This document shows, in pieces, positions 62,463-64,000 of a DNA stretch of 64,000 bases. Below the pieces are notes generated by a model. That model made no database searches. It was not told where the DNA came from and was given only the letters and a program-made list of their open reading frames with translations. Position 1 is the stretch's first letter; each line of letters begins with the position of its first letter. The position numbers and the translations under genes were made by a program. Origin of the DNA: Trogon surrucura (Eukaryota > Chordata > Aves > Trogoniformes > Trogonidae); the NCBI GenBank assembly GCA_020746105.1, contig CM036618.1, positions 90,824,122 through 90,888,121 on the forward strand. The letters run 5' to 3'.

Positions 62463-64000
62463 GTAGGGCTGGCGTTACCTCCGCTATGCTTTCATGGCTG
62501 CTGCTTTCCTGGAAGTTCCTTGTTTACTTTTAAAATTTTGGAGGATTGAAGTAGCTGGTACAGCATTGCCTGTGAGTGAATAAACTAGTGAGAAAAAAAT
62601 AAACGTGGTTTGACTACACCTGTACGTGGCAGCGCCCTGTGCTCTTTTGGCCCAAAAAAGTATAGGAAGAGATTACTTAAGAACAGCTCTGTTTACTAAT
62701 TTTAGTTTTCCTTAAAGCTTATTAATAAGTATAGAAGTCAGAAGATAAAAATGTTCATCTGCTGGTATTACTGATAATTGGATTATTCCTGGTTTACTAC
62801 TCATCAGTGTCATTTAATTACAACTAAAAATTTATTTCCCCAACGTAGTTTGATAATGGACATAATTATTTCAGGGAAACTTACAAAGGATGATACTATC
62901 TGGGAGGTGCATTTTGAAAATTCAGTTTTCGTTACCTTGTGGAAAACGTACACCTTGTATAACTGACTTGAGTTTTTAACTTAACTGTACAGTAAATGCT
63001 TGCCCAGCTTGGCAACAGAAATGTTTCAAACTGAGACCTATACTTTTTTTTTAAAAATAATGTATATAGGTATGTACATTCAGAGTTGTTTTTTATGGAG
63101 TAGTTGTTCATTATGAAAAACATCAGACTCGAGTTTAGAAAAGATTAATCTAGATCTGTCTTCAGTGCCATCTTCACAGTGTACAAATGTTTGTGATTGC
63201 TTAGTGAGCTACCACTTATATTCTTCCCATTCCAGATTACGAAGCAAAATTAATTTTGTGTAACTGTGTCTTGGGACCCTTCTTAGGTTTCAGTATCCAT
63301 CCTATTTCACTGAGATCATTGCTTTTTTTAAGACAAATCTGAAGAGCGTAAAGAATTCTTACAGGTGTGCTTTCATTCCAAAATTTACATTGAAAGATAT
63401 GAAGATGATGTCTGGTAATGTATAAAAGCTGACAGTGAATTGTAGAGAGTTGCTACTTGCACTGAACTAATTCTACGATGAGGAGGCAGGTTAACTTTTA
63501 AACCCAAGTGATCCCCTCTAGACAGATATCAGAGTATGTGCAAGCAAGCTTGGGAAGGTAGTACAGAGAGAGAGAGAGAGGTTGGTGGAAGTATTTTCAC
63601 TATGTTGGGGCAGGGTTTTTTCCTCCAATGAGAGAAGGATAGGCAAATGTCTCTGTTTTACTGTTCCAGATTGGAGAAGATGAATGAGAGATAATTGGAT
63701 TAAATGCTTATCTATATCAGACTGACATAATTATGATGAAGCGTGGGAAGCGAACCCAGGAGAGAGCGTAGGCTTCCATCATTCGTTACAAAAGGTTGCA
63801 ACATAGCCCAGCTGGTGCTTCATTAACGTAGCACATTAATGCCTTTGCATGGCTTTCAGGACACAAGTTAGCTCATCTGGACTGGGTTAAGTAATTCTGT
63901 GCTATAGCACGTTTTTAGTCTTGGAAGCAGAACTAGCTTACAAGTACTTAAATCCATAAAATTTGGGGGATTTTGTTGTTGGGAATGTGTAATGTTAGAT
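62463..64000 (+). other. CRIM1: 5' part of the next CRIM1 intron (probably intron 7)
   Basis: The donor gtaggg follows VWC2. The rest to the window end is AT-rich non-coding sequence with an (AG)8 microsatellite at 63565-63580. No further exon was found; the next expected one would begin the region before the antistasin-like repeats. Confidence 0.88.
63565..63580. repeat. (AG)8 microsatellite
   Basis: Eight perfect AG units in the intron after VWC2. Confidence 0.95.

Noticed and set aside
1-64000. tRNA, rRNA, microRNA, snoRNA genes and CRISPR arrays
   Set aside because: No cloverleaf A/B-box pairs, conserved rRNA segments or regularly spaced direct repeats were seen by eye; small non-coding RNAs cannot be excluded without covariance-model searches.

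Overview
This window is intronic and exonic sequence from a vertebrate nuclear genome, almost certainly a bird. Two things point that way. Five widely spaced internal exons on the + strand encode a protein nearly identical to human CRIM1 (cysteine-rich transmembrane BMP regulator 1 / cysteine-rich motor neuron 1). The interspersed repeats are overwhelmingly CR1 LINE fragments with the avian-type 3' tail (ATTCTATG/ATTCTGTG octamers). No second protein-coding gene, tRNA, rRNA, CRISPR array or operon-like arrangement was found.

Layout: 1-21552 is the 3' part of a very long intron (probably intron 2; exon 2 is not in the window). Exons then follow at 21553-21795, 30265-30385, 47872-47993, 59174-59356 and 62265-62462. 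By alignment from memory to human CRIM1 they correspond to about residues 170-457 of a ~1036-residue protein and are probably exons 3-7. The first three encode two cysteine-rich modules that lie between the N-terminal IGFBP-like domain and the first von Willebrand factor C (VWC) repeat. The last two encode VWC1 and VWC2. The antistasin-like repeats, later VWC repeats, transmembrane segment and cytoplasmic tail must lie downstream. Window sequence after 62462 is the start of the next intron.

Repeats: at least eleven CR1 pieces in both orientations. They include a head-to-head pair (1716-3042), a nested insertion (26133-26822), a ~1.8 kb copy with much of the reverse transcriptase region (39745-41552), and two tail-only fragments of ~60 bp. 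A degraded ERVL-like LTR fragment directly abuts one CR1 tail (3043-3420). The interval 6040-24140 has almost no recognisable transposon sequence.

Most interesting observation: exon 3 (243 nt) and the pair exon 4 + exon 5 (121 + 122 = 243 nt) encode two modules of exactly equal length. All twelve cysteines have the same spacing in both. The phase-2 intron between exons 4 and 5 falls in an Arg codon whose counterpart in exon 3 is uninterrupted. This looks like an ancient in-frame module duplication followed by gain or loss of one intron. The integrin-type RGD tripeptide is in the second module only.
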